Source: Amyelois transitella
Taxonomy: Eukaryota > Arthropoda > Insecta > Lepidoptera > Pyralidae
Direction of reading: 5' to 3'
Assembly: GCF_032362555.1 (NCBI RefSeq)
Contig: NC_083520.1
Coordinates: 5,394,001-5,458,000 of the forward strand
DNA: 64,000 nucleotides
Shown: positions 47,701 to 58,500 of the stretch, piece by piece
How positions within the stretch are numbered: the stretch's first letter is position 1
Layout: each line of letters opens with the position of its first letter
The notes under the pieces: generated by a model
Told to the model about the DNA's origin: nothing
What the model saw: the letters and a program-made list of their open reading frames with translations, nothing else
The model's database searches: none
Program-made: the position numbers and the translations under genes

Positions 47701-47706
47701 GCATAG
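38715..47706 (+). CDS. FAF2: FAS-associated factor 2 (UBXD8), ER-associated degradation
   Basis: Exons 38715-38849, 38921-39170, 39469-39652, 40154-40423, 40984-41158, 41513-41650 and 47548-47706, all in phase, give 436 residues (human 445). FAF2 sits as a hairpin in the ER and lipid droplet membrane and recruits the p97/VCP ATPase to ubiquitinated proteins. Seen here: an N-terminal UBA domain (residues 8-48, DKILQFQDLTGIEDMSICRD), a hydrophobic hairpin (about 96-122, FRYVVNLVVSMCYNTITSVL), a UAS thioredoxin-like domain (PVFYQGTYAQALNDAK through exon 4), a charged coiled coil (exon 5, very rich in Glu and Arg) and a UBX domain (TVALLIRLPGGERLTRRF continued by LYDFVFSHPQSPEEFEI). The UBX domain is split by the last intron, which is 5.9 kb because transposon 3 has inserted into it. 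AATAAA is at 47863. Confidence 0.96.
39686..39940 (+). repeat. SINE-like repeat, nearly full length
   Basis: From 'ATCCCTTGTGGGTAGACAGA' to 'TTGGTGCTGGGAACCACATG' in the third FAF2 intron; the order and length match the copy at 62641-62900. Confidence 0.85.
40574..40683 (+). repeat. SINE-like repeat, 5' half
   Basis: 'GTCCCTTGCGGGGTAGACAG' to 'TTTAAGATAGAATTGAGAT', without the 3' half, in the fourth FAF2 intron. Confidence 0.8.
42026..42106 (+). other. Probable 5' untranslated exon of the element 3 gene
   Basis: Ends in TATAAG|GTAAGT at 42106/42107; the matching acceptor is TTACAG at 42966, just before the coding start. It contains a short upstream frame, ATG 42026 to TGA 42061 (11 codons). 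The 5' limit is unknown. Confidence 0.45.
42251..42392 (+). repeat. Tandem duplication, about 72-bp unit, in transposon 3
   Basis: 'GGATATTTGGAATATTTTTT' and 'GGATATTTGGAATATTGTTT' start two adjacent units. Each contains TACTGTCATTAAACAATAA followed by a GTGACAG or ATGACAG motif. Confidence 0.85.
42977..45700 (+). CDS. Transposase-like protein of element 3 (907 aa, DDD/E core)
   Basis: The start is ATG 42977 (MPPINPRTRKFRGII), eleven bases after a splice acceptor; the frame is also open upstream but without an ATG. Residues 1-340 are disordered, with a run of mostly Ser at about 146-168 and a basic patch (RKRKRGSKKALAKTLR), perhaps a nuclear signal. Then comes a Cys cluster (C377, C381, C385, C399), VCKIFFKRTLGI, RIESHYLRQ, and a CxxC at 577/580 (RCEDC). 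The core reads ACYDMQ (D629), FYSDNAYGQNKN (D708) and EGDSVHSTIER (D751, E758). Spacings of 79, 43 and 50 residues match those in the element 2 protein (84, 45, 52), so the two are distant relatives with a DDD/E-type core. The frame is intact; AATAAA is at 45825. DNA cutting and joining are inferred from the motif pattern. Confidence 0.88.
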   Translation: MPPINPRTRKFRGIIKDINSKIEESPEINETTSIRVAQDPSPSSNITGVQRKQYFRNRNSSSSSCSSRQSTRDFSPASDDDKEYKPSSLDNSSSQESDNETRTQNIKLPKKVCQQQNLVSGSQSQFSSYNSLTQKETLSSGTAPGSSSSSSSSSSSTSSTSSSSSNSSSDSEQNSVAPSKRKCVTMNQETDIEIIISKSTEYLSSLQQIALQYDSNSSSDINENVIKKCTTSERPITEVDNSNNYKHNLDSYYGETQILSFHDNQINATVNGNSEVAHDPANFIYVSLPLKQNNPTFYNPLSLKSIVLEQIKNIQTAAISDLTPDKVCQNDSNGQTRKRKRGSKKALAKTLRNMGLKYTSSSTKHKVITERKIGVPCNNNCRLKCSNNFSEEERKEIFCNYWRMGSLTQQRYFISKHMSEIKPKYQYKKISNNRKPKHSFYLTINNQKKKVCKIFFKRTLGINDRPIRTVIEKFNSTGIIEPELRGKHKNHGTKVSAELLATVKRHIDSIPRIESHYLRQQTSREYIEGGKTLTDLYRDYKKDCEKNGSEYVKINIYRKVFKEDFNISFFTPKKDRCEDCVAYENALQPDKEKLEEKYISHLKEKELSRAEKLRDKEFISENNIVACYDMQAMLQVPRGDVSSFYYKSRLNCMNFTICELKADNTDCFFWNEVEGQKGANEIGTCIFKFLEKKSASLSGKVDIIFYSDNAYGQNKNQFVFSTYIHAVKNLPNINSIIHKFLIKGHTQNEGDSVHSTIERQIKRMLRAGPIYVPDQYINAIREAKKKGNKYNVVEMSHKEFYDIKKIQEYKLTKNTEGAVVKVSDIKIIKIEKGDSNNNVRVYYKESYSEENYKEIKLIKIPRARPQLLPLYTSKLPLSDNKKKDLKDLIKKNAILPYYVSSFYNHIL
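46480..47226 (+). mobile_element. RTE-type LINE, 3' part with open frame
   Basis: A 232-residue frame (46503-47201) covers the C-terminal part of a reverse-transcriptase protein: VKEFVYLGSKFTSDGK, VLVPTLMYGSESWVWQKK, MLRWFGHVERM and GRPRRTYLDQIKDVL. It ends in GGCGTGA and TATG repeats. It lacks the catalytic box, so it cannot work by itself. It is very close to 15345-16078, but intact where that copy has a stop. Nested in transposon 3. Confidence 0.88.
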
Positions 47707-47885
47707 AACTGTCTTTACACATTAGTAAGGTGTATGATACGAGTGTCAATAGGGTGACTAAGCAAATATTTGATTCTGTTCCGTTTCGATTCGTTTCTGT
47801 CGTTAAATTAAGTCGTTTATGAACTGATTGTTTTATTTCTTGAATAATATAATTCTTCTCTTAATAAATCTTTTACAGTTTCTGT

Positions 47886-47983
47886 AAATACATAAAGTCA
47901 CGCCTTTTTCCTGGTAGGGACTAGATTTTCCGTTTGTCACGATCCTTGTATACTTCTTTCGCTCCACCCACATTCATCATTCA
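47886..47983 (-). mobile_element. RTE-type LINE 3' end, reversed
   Basis: Reverse reading gives 'GTGGGTGGAGCGAAAGAAGT' and 'GGAAAAAGGCGTGACTTTAT'; a diverged, truncated copy. Confidence 0.65.
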
Positions 47984-48001
47984 CAGTTTTTGTCTGCATT
48001 A

Positions 48002-48066
48002 ATATATACTTCTCTATACCTTACGGCGCACACAGAGCCATTAGTCTCGAAAAGACTAAAGCAAGT
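48002..48066 (+). repeat. SINE-like repeat, head fragment
   Basis: 'ACCTTACGGCGCACACAGAG' with 'TAGTCTCGAAAAGACTAAAG'; diverged. Confidence 0.55.
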
Positions 48067-51000
48067 TTCGTCTTCTTGTTCTTCACAATTTGTTTCAAAT
48101 CACATTTGTCTTCTTCTCTATGTTTATTTGGCAAAGGCCAATAAAGATAAGAAAATTTAAGAGAAAATATTTAAAAAAAAGGCTCTACTTATCTCCGATA
48201 TTTTAACGGGTTCATTCAGTGGAAACCAGAATGCTACATAAAATAAAATTACAATTTTATTATTGTTGTTCACGTTTTTTGCTTTAATACTGCATTTATT
48301 TTTATCCCTAAACAGGCATTCCACTTAATCATGTTTATAAACGACTTAATTTATCTTTATTTGACCCGGCACCAATGTTTGAATCAGAGTAGAATAAAAA
48401 AAATCTTAGTCTAAAAATATCATGTGTATATAATTCATAGAAAACAAAAAGTAATTAGCTAATAAATGAACATTTTATTTACTTTGTGATGATAAATTAA
48501 AAAGTATTAAATGTTCACAAAATTAGTTAAGTTTTAGATTAAAAGAGTGGTGTTAAAGTGTCCCTTATTTTCCAGTCAATATTATGGAATTCTTTGGATT
48601 TTCAGCTTTTGTTATGCTAATGTGGCTAGATCGAAGATTATATTCAGTATGAACGTAAGAAATTATTTAAATTTTCTTAATTTTTATCACTGCCTTCGAG
48701 TCATAATAACTTTTGACTATTATAATAAATTTGAATATTTGCTAAGGATTCCTAGAGTAAAACTAGTACCAATGTTCGGAAAGTTGTAATATAAAATAAC
48801 AACAACTACTTACGTCAAACATCTATTTGTGTATGAGAATAATAGTTCTAGAGGGTATAGAGGGTAAATTTACGTAACTTTACATATTTTTTTTTATTCT
48901 ACGACTTTTTTTTTACTAAGAAGTAACTTATATTTACAAATTTAAATGAATCACCTAATTCAATTTGTAGGTATATATCTAAACAGTCATAACGATTTGT
49001 CTTAAACATTGAATGGTATGTTGGATAATTTAGTGTTTTAAACATTATAAAAATAACTTGAAGTCTTGTGGTTAGGAAGCTCTTAGCTACAGGGTGGACT
49101 TTTGTACTTAAATGTAATCCCACAGTAGAAAATATATAAATTTTTCTAAGATTTTTTTAAACGTAGAAAAATGGTAAATGCAGTTCAGTTATTCTGAGAA
49201 AAAGTTTACTTGTACTTTATCTCATACTTTGGTTGAAGAGAAGAAATCCCGATTGAGGTAAGACCGCCATTGATCATATTCTTTTAAATCCAATGACTGC
49301 TTTCAATTTGTTTTACTTTTCTTTTTTATGTGCAATAAAGAGTTAACAAACAAACAAACTTAATGTGTCTCGCGGGACTAAAAGCATAATTATTATCATA
49401 GTGTTGAATTTGTTAACCACTTTATAAATCACATTCATGTCTTATCAATAAGATGGACAATGCATTGACTACCCCCATCTCTAAACAAATATTCACATAT
49501 TTCAGAAAACATGCATGTTGTAAATTTTTCTTGTATAGATATGTGTATGTAATTATGCATTATCAATCTTCGCTGATCTAAATGGTATGTGTAAACTCAA
49601 TGTACATTATGAACTTTGTATATAAGTGATGCTAATATTTGTGGAAGGCTGGTCCGGTTTTCTTTATTAGTTTGTTTACTTTGAGGACGATTTTTGTTTT
49701 AACATTATAAATGTATAATATAGTTCACTGAATGATTTTGTCTTCACTATAAATTAGCATTTGTTTAGTTATTCGTAAACCACACTCAAATTATAAGTTA
49801 TCTTTCGGAAAGGATATAGTATAGGTATTAGAAATTTATTTAATTATAGGTATGATATTATTTGGGCGCAAAAGACAAAATTCTATGCTTTCCTTAAAAA
49901 TATGTAAGTTGTGATCCATATTTTGTAAGCTAGCGATACAAGTTTATTGTTTTTGTTTATGCCGCTTTAGATGCAGATGCTTTTATAATAACGTAAGATT
50001 AGTTATTACAGATTTTTTGCATTTTAAATTTGTTTTTGCTTGAATGGGTTAAAGTTTTTTTGCCGTGGTTGTTTGATATAGATACCTATTTAAGAGTATC
50101 AAGCGTTATGTATTGAATAAAATACCATGTATTGATTTACTGTGTATTTTGTTGGCATATCCCAAATTGTACGTCAATATTGAAAGAAATCACATTTGAA
50201 CGCGTGTAAGATTAATGTTTTATGGAGGTAACTTTGAAAATACTGTACGGATATGTGTCGGGTTATTTGTACGACGAGCAATTACTTCACAGACAAAATG
50301 AACATTATACATATTATGTTTTGTTGTAAAATAATAATGTTCCTTTCTAAGTGTTGTTTTTTATTTCTATCAAAATATGCTAAGTGAATAAATGAAAAAT
50401 GTTAAAATTTTATCTATTTATTTAAAAACCACAAATTAACAAAACACTAAAAAGCTATAACAAAAACATTTCACCTGGAATGTAGGCACTTCTTATTAAA
50501 TATTTTCATTTAATTATGGTAACATAAGTCTACAATATTATTTATAAATCGAAAATACAATTAAGTAACTAAATAAATTTTTCTTATATAGTACATAGGT
50601 AAGGTAGGTTACAATGTAAGTACATAGGTGTTTTATTTACTTTGCCTAATGGAATTAGAAAAGTAAACATTTTTTTTATGAAAGAATACCTACTGATATG
50701 TCGCAATTACCGTGTATGTCGGAAATGAAAATCGTCCCATTTTTTTTAATTCTTTCGGAATAAACTACATCAAAATCCAAGACAGGGGAGAGTGTGGGGT
50801 CCGGTATAGAATTAATGAGGTCATTATTGTACAATTACTATTTACAAATAAACATTATACCAAAAATACATTAAATTTTCTTTATACATAAATTTAAATT
50901 CTAACTAGGTATGTAAAAATGTTAATTTGAATAGTCATTTTTAAACTTGGCCTAATTTTCCTAAAATTGCTTGTTTGATTGTTGTCCAAGTGCTTTGAAC

Positions 51001-52677
51001 TTCAAAGATTTCTTCTATTTTATTTGACTAAGTATCAAGTTAATCACATTTAAATTTTTTATACATTGAATGCTAGATGTGGTTCTCTGATGTGGTACCC
51101 TTTCCATGCGGAAGCATTATTTCAATTTCGCCGTCTCTGTACGGGCGGTTTTGTATTAAGGCCCTTCTATAAAACGATGGGCGAGATATTACGTCTTAAC
51201 AAAACTGGTTCTACTGTACGGAAGGCGTATTATTGCGTTCTGTAATTTCTTTCGCTAGACGCGGATGGCGTATTATTTCGTTTTCAAAATTATATAGACA
51301 ATTTTGGTGTTGCCATACCTTGAAACAATAACGTCTTTATAAGCAGAAATGAGCAAAATTGAATTATGATTAAGAATAATGAACATTTGCTGCAAAAATA
51401 CAAAAAGAATATCAAATATTTGTATAAAATTACTTGCATATATATTTTTTTTATAAAAAACTGAAATATGTAGTAAATTGAAATCAAATTTTTATTAATC
51501 ATAATAATTTTTTGGGCAACTGGGTATGAGCAAGCATATAAGCAAATTAACACTCAGTTTTTTACATACTCATTTTACATTTTTTTATATTATTTTATCA
51601 TGCTTTTAAAAAAAAATCTATGGTCATCTCATGAATAAACTACATCGGTTATCTATTAGGTAAAATATTGAGTACGAATCAAGGTAGAATATTAAAATTT
51701 TGGATGGATTCTTATCGTCTCCAAAAAGACTAAACTCGTAATAGTAGAATTTACAAAAGTATCTAACACATGATATTTTTTTTTAAATACATAAATTTAA
51801 ATAATTTTTTACTTGTCTTTATTTCATTTCGAATCACAATCTGATCAATGCAAAATTACCACGTAATTACATACATATGTTATCACACTTTTATTACCGA
51901 TCTAACGACAGGAACCTAGTGTACCTAGGTAGTAACCTAGAAACTTTTATTTCTAATGTCTTGGTGCTTCTATATTTGGCCGTAGATTGTTTTATTAGTA
52001 AAAAGATTATATTTAAGTCATATTTCTTTTTATGTCTGTACAAAACTTTTGTGATTATTTTTCTAATTAAACAACAAAATATTTTTATCGATATAACTTG
52101 CGGACATTTGTAGTTACTGATGATAAAAAGTAATATTTTACGTATTACTTATACAAATTCTAGCTCACATATTCACTATACTACCATATGAAAACTAAAT
52201 CTCACTCTTGGGACTACCTTTATCTAATACCTAGTCTACTTAAAAATAGATTTTAGAACAAGACAGTAACACTGGAAGCCTTATGTATAAATGATTCAAG
52301 TCAACTTCGAAACAAATTTTTACAAGTTATTACAAGCGAGAATTTTCGTCTAAAATGCAATCGCTAATCATTTACTAGATGAATTTTAACAGTATGTTTC
52401 ATTATAAAAAGCGAAAAAAAAACATTTTTCTTTCACATACTTAAGACTGATTTATATGGCGGAGTTTTTTTTCACTTCTAGCTACATATTTGTTTTTGTG
52501 GAAAGCTACTTAGTTCAATCGTCCAAACATGCTGTGAAATTTTTTAAATAGTATTGTATAGCAATGCCTGTCGCAAGTAGCACGCACGTAAGCACGGCTT
52601 GATCCACAAAATTCGGTATAGCAATAAATTATATTTGTAAAATTATCTATTGTTACTCGCATGTACATATTTACATA

Positions 52678-55600
52678 TTATCCCATAAAAGCGTGTATGC
52701 AATTCTCGTTCATATCCAAGTTCTTCAGCAACTTTAGACCGGCATGAGTAAACTCCGTAGGCCCACAAAGACAAGCAAAGTGACTGCACTGTTCCTTGCA
52801 TTTTATGGTGTCTTTCTCCAATACACTTGAGACTAATTCTTCGGTAATCCGACCTTTTAGACCGGACCAGGTTGAACTTGAGTCTGATAGAATCTGGGTG
52901 ATTTTAAATCTGTAATAAGAATTTAATGAGAATAGAACGTATTATACAAAAAGAGCTTAAATCTTTCCAATAGAGGTAAATAAGGTTGTGTACAATGTAG
53001 GATACCAATAGTATGGTATTGTTCATTCATTTCAAGCTGGCCCACACAAAGTAACCTCACGAGCCTTTTCGCCTTTGCTGCAGAACGTATTTGATCTTAT
53101 TTCATTCCAATGAGCCGCTTGGAGTCCACTATATAACATTAACTTCTTCGTTGTTTTTTTGGCTTAACTTGTTGAAACTTAGTGGCTTAATTCAACCATA
53201 ATGAATACGTCGGATAACCTAGTGTGTTATTTTTGGTCTCCATTCCAACCAAGGTTGACTGGTCGCTATGCATGATAGCCACACAGACGTGGATTGTTTT
53301 AAAAATCAAGTAAGTAGGTAATCTATAATAGTGTTTACCTTTTGTCTTCACTTGCTATATCTTCGAAATGATTTCGGAAGAGAATGTCTTTTTCAGTTTT
53401 GTTGAAAAATAACAAATGTACTCGTTCACTGCAACAAATAACAAGTCCTTCATTACAAACGATTCATCCAAGGAACCAACAGAATTAAATTTATATTAGC
53501 AAAAAACAAAATTAAGATAATCATGAAAACTTGCCATCTCGGATTGGATCTGAGCAGCATGAATTTTAGTAGACCCAACATTGGAGTGATGCCAGTGCCG
53601 GCGGCAAACAAAAACATTGTTTTGACGGATTTAAGCTGAAACAAAAAGTACATTTATTCATAAAATTATATTAACTTAAGTAATTAATAAAAGAGAATAT
53701 GCACGTTTAGCTGTTGGTACCTATATGGTGATCAGTAATTTAGTGATCGGTAGACGGTACATATGCATTTGCCTGGGGTTTACAAATATAAGTAAGATTA
53801 TGTTTGTGTCCTATAGATGTAGTGTACCTAGACTCATACAAATCATTTTATTAAAATCAGCCCAGCGGTTTCGTGCGAAAGCATAAGAGACAGACACTTG
53901 CATATTTTACAATATTATTTAGGTAACATGAATTTTCTCCATGATGGGTCTCAAAGGCAGACGAAAAGATAAACACAAGTGTGAACGAAATAAAGAAGTA
54001 TATATTTATCGCCAACCTTTTGCAGCTGAAAGTTCCCGTAAGGTCCAGACAGCTGGACTGTGTCTCCTACTTTGAGGTCTGCGAGGTGAGGCGACAGGAC
54101 CCCGTCTGCATACTTCTTCACTGCCAGCCGGAGTGGGGAGGACCCTTCCGCTGGCGGGCCCCATCCTTCGCCCACTGGCGTGTAGGAACGGACGCATTCT
54201 GAACCTGAAGTTATAAACAGAAATGGTAATAGTATTAAAATTCAGAGTATCTATACCTACTTAGTAGACCAGAAATACCTGTGTAATCAGATAATAAAGT
54301 ATTTGCTCTTATTATGTCAACTTGTGCTTATCGTGAGTAAACGTAAGCTTTTAGGACGATAATCTAGAGAATAACCACGTAATTTGTGGACAAACCTGAT
54401 ATTCGTTTATGAACTCTAACGTGGTAGCCCAATGGCACGACGACGGGTCCGGAGCGGGGTTGCAGCGAGAGCAGCACGGTGTCGTGCGACACTTCTCCCA
54501 CATGTTCCACCTTACAGTCCACTGTCCGCGGGGAGGACACGGGCGTCGCGACACCGGGAGTTAACTCGCAACTTTTCCATACGCCTGCTTCTGCTTTTTG
54601 GGCGATGATCTGGGAAATAAATATTGTTTTTATATCGATTTGATTTAAAAATGTTTAATTGTTTGATGTTTTAACATATTAAGTAATATTAAAATAATAT
54701 AACAGAATAAAAAATATATAAATATTAATTAAAAGTTCAAAACGTGAATAAATATAAGAAAACACTTAGGTATGCTAATCGATACTATTCTTATATAGCA
54801 ACACATAGCTAGATAAATGTACTAAAGTTGATTTCAGATTTGAAAAAGATGATGGCAATTGCAAAGATATTTCCATATCGTCATGTGTCATCGTCATGAA
54901 AAATAAATATAAATAATGATATAGAAATAGTTATATATGATAACTATTTCTATGGTCTTTATATTTATTTATTTTTTTAAGAAATATAAATAGAAGTATG
55001 ATAATCGTGCAACATTTTCCAGTGCAGTAGAAGGCTTGGAATAAATTTTCTATTTATTTAGCTTGTTTATACTCACATCTATTTTCCCGCTCTCGGCATA
55101 CACTTTCAGCTGTAATGGCTCTTGCAACCTCGCCTCGGGAACTACTTTGAGTGTCCTCAGCCACCCGTTCGTGGCTACTTCGACTAACAAGATTCCTTCA
55201 GTGATTCTAGCACAGCCGCCCGGGTTCGCTAGTGGACCCGTATACACAGATATCGTTATTTTTCTCGATGTCTGTATCCAGTCACATCGTAACGGTGGTA
55301 CTTCTGGTTTTTCTACCGATTTTACTGGACTAGACGCCGCTCTCCTACTTATAGATACAGGTAAATCACTAGATTGTATTAAACTCTGCATTATTTTACT
55401 AGGTGGACTTCCTTTGACGTTCTCGTCACTTTTTGAAGTAATTTTCTTTCTAACTGGCGTGATACAATTGGCTAAGTTTTCCATGGATTTCCTAACTAAC
55501 TCTTGTGCTTTGGATGGCTCTCTGAGACGATCTGATTTCGGGGAAGGACTGGAGGACTCGAATAGCTCTTCAGCACTTGGCAGGTCATGTGTTAAGGGGC

Positions 55601-56440
55601 CAACTAAACATTTTGCTAAAAGTGAATCGTAATTGACCCATGGATGAACTTTGTCGAATAACTGTGTAGCGTCCATGCCAGCACCACGCATCAGCTCCTC
55701 AGGTCCTAAATGGATAATATAAACAGTTTTAATATAAACCAATCCCATCCAATAAAAAATAAAAAAGTTCTATATTAAAAATAGTAGGGATATCACAAAG
55801 ATTGAGATAAAGTTTCCAGCAAAGTTACATATATAGTCATAAATAAAGCCAAAGATGCTGACGATAGGATAAGTTTTATGCAATATCTTACCTCCAGGAT
55901 GGTACGGCAGATAGTGGGTGATATTGTACACGCGACCTCTAATGGCTAACCATGCGTCTTCTGTAAACGAAAACACTTTTATAAAGAGAAATGCCTTAAT
56001 AACAAAAAAAATATTAATAAAGGTTTATATTACAAAAACAATTTTTTTAGTTATACATAAAAAATAGAACAATTGTGTTTTAACAGGAAATGGTGAAATA
56101 CTCTAATTCTCGCGCACCTATATACATTTATACATACCCTGGGTTACATAATTAACTTTTGATTCCATTTAGGAAAGTTTCGGAGAGCGCAGCAGTTTTT
56201 CATCTCTGATTACGTAAGAGTTTTTATATTGGAATGTCTCTGATCCTACAGTAAATGAATTTAACTGGATTCCACCTTGGCTACAAAACTAACTTTGCGT
56301 ATTGTGTGCGGCGAGTTCCGCCGGCGAGACGGGCCGGACCCGGCCGCCGACGCCGGTCAGGTCCCTTCCGGAGTTGCCTAGCCGGATCCAGTCCATCAAA
56401 CTGTGCCCCGGCTGCAGTGCGCATTTGTTCCGAGGGTTGC
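52678..56440 (-). CDS. CYB5R4: Cytochrome b5 reductase 4 (Ncb5or), first exon not found
   Basis: Exons in order: 56294-56440, 55892-55960, 55077-55705, 54396-54609, 54017-54204, 53535-53635, 53339-53428, 52678-52909; about 556 residues. This soluble flavohaemoprotein passes electrons from NAD(P)H through FAD to haem. Domains: SLMDWIRLGNSGRDLTGVGG, then cytochrome b5 with haem ligands in YLPYHPGG and FDKVHPWVNY; a longer than usual Ser/Lys-rich linker; a CS domain (CDWIQTSRKITISVYT); and the reductase part with RSYTPV (FAD), GPYGNF, and AAGTGITPMLG and CLCGPTEF (NAD(P)H). It ends HAFMG instead of the Phe common in this superfamily. The intron after 53535 begins GC (ATG|GCAAGT), a minor but functional donor class. 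The first exon, with the start codon, is not recognisable up to 64000. Confidence 0.94.
54921..54953. repeat. Perfect 14-bp hairpin
   Basis: ATAGAAATAGTTAT and its complement ATAACTATTTCTAT around ATATG, in a CYB5R4 intron. Confidence 0.85.
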
Positions 56441-58137
56441 CTGTAACGAACAAAATAATAACGTTACATTTTTCAATATAAACGTTGAATGTGAAATTGC
56501 AATAAACTTCCTTTTAATTATGTACGATATAAAAAATTTGGCACTGAAAAGCGTAAGATTAAACTGTCTAAAGCATCTTTTTTTGCAGTCTCAATATAGC
56601 AAATATTATTGATAATAAGAAATATCGGCAGCAAACTAAAATATGTGACTGATTAAAAAATAACACATAAACTAAGGAGAAAAATAAAATTAGTAAAATG
56701 ACAAAAACAGATGGTAAATAAATTGAAAAGCTGCATTATGTATTTGCTATTCGTCCGCATTTAAAGATTAAGTCTATTAAACACGCTATCAAACCAACAT
56801 TTAGCTAAAGATGAAAAAGGTTAAATGCAGACGAACAGAAAAATATTTTATTCTACAGCATAAATGTAACATCACGGTGTATTAGAATTATCTCTGGCGT
56901 TTGCGGTGGCGGACAAATAACGTCAAACCGCAGCCGGCTTTTCATCTCCACGTGAAATCATGGACATTTGCGGCGATGCAAGGTGAAAACGGCACGTTGT
57001 TGGAATACCAAACACGTTTCCAATATTATGCCGGTGCCCCGTATAATTTGAATGGGTCCCGATTGTGATTTTGAATTTTGTAACAATTTCAGTCATTTTG
57101 CAAAAAAAATCTAAGTACAGCAAAATTATGGTTTGTCTACTCCTCATTATATCTCGAAATTCCCTAATGTCAAACGGAATAGGAAATTTTCAAAAATATT
57201 TTCACATAAATCTCTAAATAGACATTTATCTCGTTTGTAAGCATCCTTTGTTGATCTGATTGTAATTTTCTTTTGGTCGTTCGAGCGAATAAAATTTCTT
57301 CTTATTACTCAATATTTGCTTATCTCACTTGTGAAAGTAAGCCGAGTAACTGGGGATTTGCGATATAATTGTTAACAAGAAAAACAGATTACGGAAAATG
57401 TTCGAGTTTTCCTTTGGATTGGAAACGTTTGTGTTTACTGTGCAACGTATAGATTAAAATTAGATTAACTCGTCAGATTGGAGTAACTCGGATTAGATTT
57501 TCAGTCTTGTATTAAATCTATTTACAATTTTTATCATAATTTGCTTAAACAAAGAACGAGACCTCGTGGCTCCAAAATAGCGATCGGCTTATTTATTAAT
57601 GTTGCAACTATGCTCGTGTGATAGTAAAGAAAAAACATGGGACACACACAAAGGTGCGTTTTAAGTTCTCTTTCCCCGTTTATCTGTACATACAATAAAA
57701 CAGTAAAAATATTTTGTCTGTACATTTAGTATTTTTGACCGAAATGGATAGAGGAACACTTAGAATGAATAATAGAAAGCAAAAATATTTTTTTTTAATT
57801 TCATGTCTGTCTGTCTGTATGTATAATCACTATTATCTCCGAAAGTACTGAACCGATTTACTTCAATTGCTTTGTTTTAACTCAGAAGAACATTTAAAGT
57901 TTGTTTCATCAAAATCGGTTTACTAAAAAAAAAGTTAAAGACATTGAAAGAATTCAAGGCATGAGTTTGCCTGCAAATAAGTTACGAAATTTAAAATTCA
58001 AAGTCATTTATCATTGTACGACAGCATAATACCTATAACATATAAATAAAAGTAAAAATCAGTTTGATAACATTCTGGTTTTGCACATAACATGCGTAAT
58101 TCTCACGTAAAGAGATTTTTGGTTTGTTAGTCTTCTT

Positions 58138-58406
58138 TAGTACCGTGTGATTCCCGGCACCAATTAATACAAAAAAGAATAGGACCACGCCATCTCTTTC
58201 CCATGGATATCGTAAAAGGCGACTAAGGGATGGCTTACAAACTTGGGATTCTTTTTAGGGGATGGGCGAGCAACCTATTAGTATTTGAATCTCAATTCTA
58301 TCATTAAGCCAAATAGCTGAACGTGGCCATTCAGTCTTTTCAAGCCTGTCGGCTCTGTCTACACCGCAAGGGATATAGACGTGACCATATTTATGTATGT
58401 AGTCTA
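58138..58406 (-). repeat. SINE-like repeat, nearly full, reversed
   Basis: Minus strand reads 'ATCCCTTGCGGTGTAGACAG' at its head and 'GGTGCCGGGAATCACACGG' at its tail, with all middle blocks present. Confidence 0.85.
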
Positions 58407-58429
58407 CTTTAATTTCGACACCACCGGCC

Positions 58430-58500
58430 TCGATGGTCCAGTGGTTGGCGCGTGAGACTGTGAAGTTGGCGGTCCAAGTTCGAGCCCGAACATAAACAAA
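58430..58500 (+). repeat. tRNA-like sequence, probably a SINE head
   Basis: Box A-like 'TGGTCCAGTGGTTGGCGCG' and box B-like 'GGTCCAAGTTCGAGCCCGA' are spaced as in a tRNA promoter, followed by a run of T. Stem pairing is poor, so I read it as a tRNA-derived SINE head or tRNA relic, not a working tRNA. The stretch after it to about 58710 ends in 'GACGAAGTCGCGGGCAACAG', a familiar moth repeat end. Confidence 0.55.

Larger units (their letters stand above)
47707..52677. other. Gene-poor region between converging FAF2 and CYB5R4
   Basis: Contains the FAF2 3' end, a reversed RTE tail (47886-47983), a SINE-like head (48002-48066) and about 4.5 kb of AT-rich DNA without a supported exon. AATAAA motifs near 50105 and 50385 may mark long alternative 3' untranslated regions. 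Confidence 0.45.

Noticed and set aside
54006-54202. Alternative-frame ORFs over a GC-rich exon
   Set aside because: They are shadows of the CYB5R4 exon 54017-54204.
55063-55632. 189-codon plus-strand frame
   Set aside because: Antisense to the large CYB5R4 exon, whose protein is clearly recognisable.
58430-58500. Functional tRNA gene
   Set aside because: Box A and box B are present, but the acceptor and anticodon stems do not pair well; a SINE head is more likely.
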